A stretch of DNA of 13,180 nt. It comes from an uncultured Enterobacter sp. (GTDB lineage: Bacteria > Pseudomonadota > Gammaproteobacteria > Enterobacterales > Enterobacteriaceae). A program made the position numbers and the translations under genes. Numbering within the stretch: position 1 is the first letter of the stretch; each line of letters starts with the position of its first letter. The notes beneath the pieces were generated by a model, which saw only the letters and a list, made by a program, of their open reading frames with translations, did no database searches and had not been told where the DNA came from. Below are positions 13,141-13,180 of the stretch, one piece after another. The stretch is taken from the NCBI GenBank assembly GCA_946477805.1, contig CAMKZP010000042.1:1-13180 (forward strand). The letters run 5' to 3'.

Positions 13141-13180
13141 CTGTCTCTTATACACATCTCCGAGCCCACGAGACAGGCAG
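13141..13180 (+). other. Nextera/Tn5 transposase adapter and partial i7 index (not genomic)
   Basis: Bases 13141-13159 are the 19-bp Tn5 mosaic end (CTGTCTCTTATACACATCT). Bases 13160-13174 are the Nextera adapter tail (CCGAGCCCACGAGAC). The final six bases, AGGCAG, match the start of the Illumina Nextera i7 index N703 (AGGCAGAA, recalled). This is library read-through left on the contig end by incomplete trimming, and not a mobile element of the organism. Confidence 0.98.

Noticed and set aside
13141..13159. A Tn5/IS50 end in the genome
   Set aside because: The 19-bp mosaic end is followed directly by the synthetic Nextera tail and an index, so it comes from library preparation.
1..13180. 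CRISPR arrays, prophage genes or insertion sequences
   Set aside because: No regularly spaced direct repeats, transposase, phage structural gene or terminal inverted repeats were seen on either strand.

Overview
This is chromosomal DNA from a member of the Enterobacteriaceae. Gene order and protein sequences point to the Enterobacter/Klebsiella/Lelliottia side of the family; the genus is an inference because no search was run. The core order actS(ygeR) - idi - lysS - prfB - recJ - dsbC - xerD - fldB - ygfX - sdhE - ygfZ - yqfA next to tRNA-Gly(CCC) glyU matches what I recall of the E. coli 64-65 min region. Most proteins have the same or nearly the same length as their E. coli counterparts.

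Layout. Positions 1-1910 are the less conserved flank: a truncated single-pass membrane protein (minus strand, running off the left edge), a divergent periplasmic OB-fold protein (ydeI) and an SDR oxidoreductase (yghA) with its terminator. The glyU tRNA (2004-2077, minus strand) has its 3' end facing that flank. Next come the LysM/LytM lipoprotein actS (minus) and the divergent idi (plus), which meets lysS tail to tail at a shared bidirectional terminator. A compact minus-strand cluster xerD-dsbC-recJ-prfB-lysS follows (transcribed right to left, gaps of 28, 5, 89 and 9 nt). prfB carries the classic +1 programmed frameshift. fldB (plus) diverges from xerD and runs into ygfX; sdhE and ygfX overlap on the minus strand. 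ygfZ (plus) diverges from sdhE, and yqfA (minus) converges on ygfZ across a hairpin-rich intergenic repeat.

Functional themes: translation (lysS, prfB, glyU, possibly ygfZ), DNA maintenance (recJ, xerD), periplasmic redox folding (dsbC), flavin and Fe-S chemistry (fldB, sdhE, ygfZ), isoprenoid supply (idi), and envelope maintenance and stress (actS, ydeI, yqfA).

The last 40 bases (13141-13180) are not genomic. They are a Nextera/Tn5 transposase adapter followed by the start of an i7 index, left on a contig end.

I see no convincing undescribed system. The best leads are an 11-bp inverted repeat that brackets the -10 element of the glyU promoter, the multi-hairpin repeat between ygfZ and yqfA, and the unidentified truncated membrane protein at the left edge.
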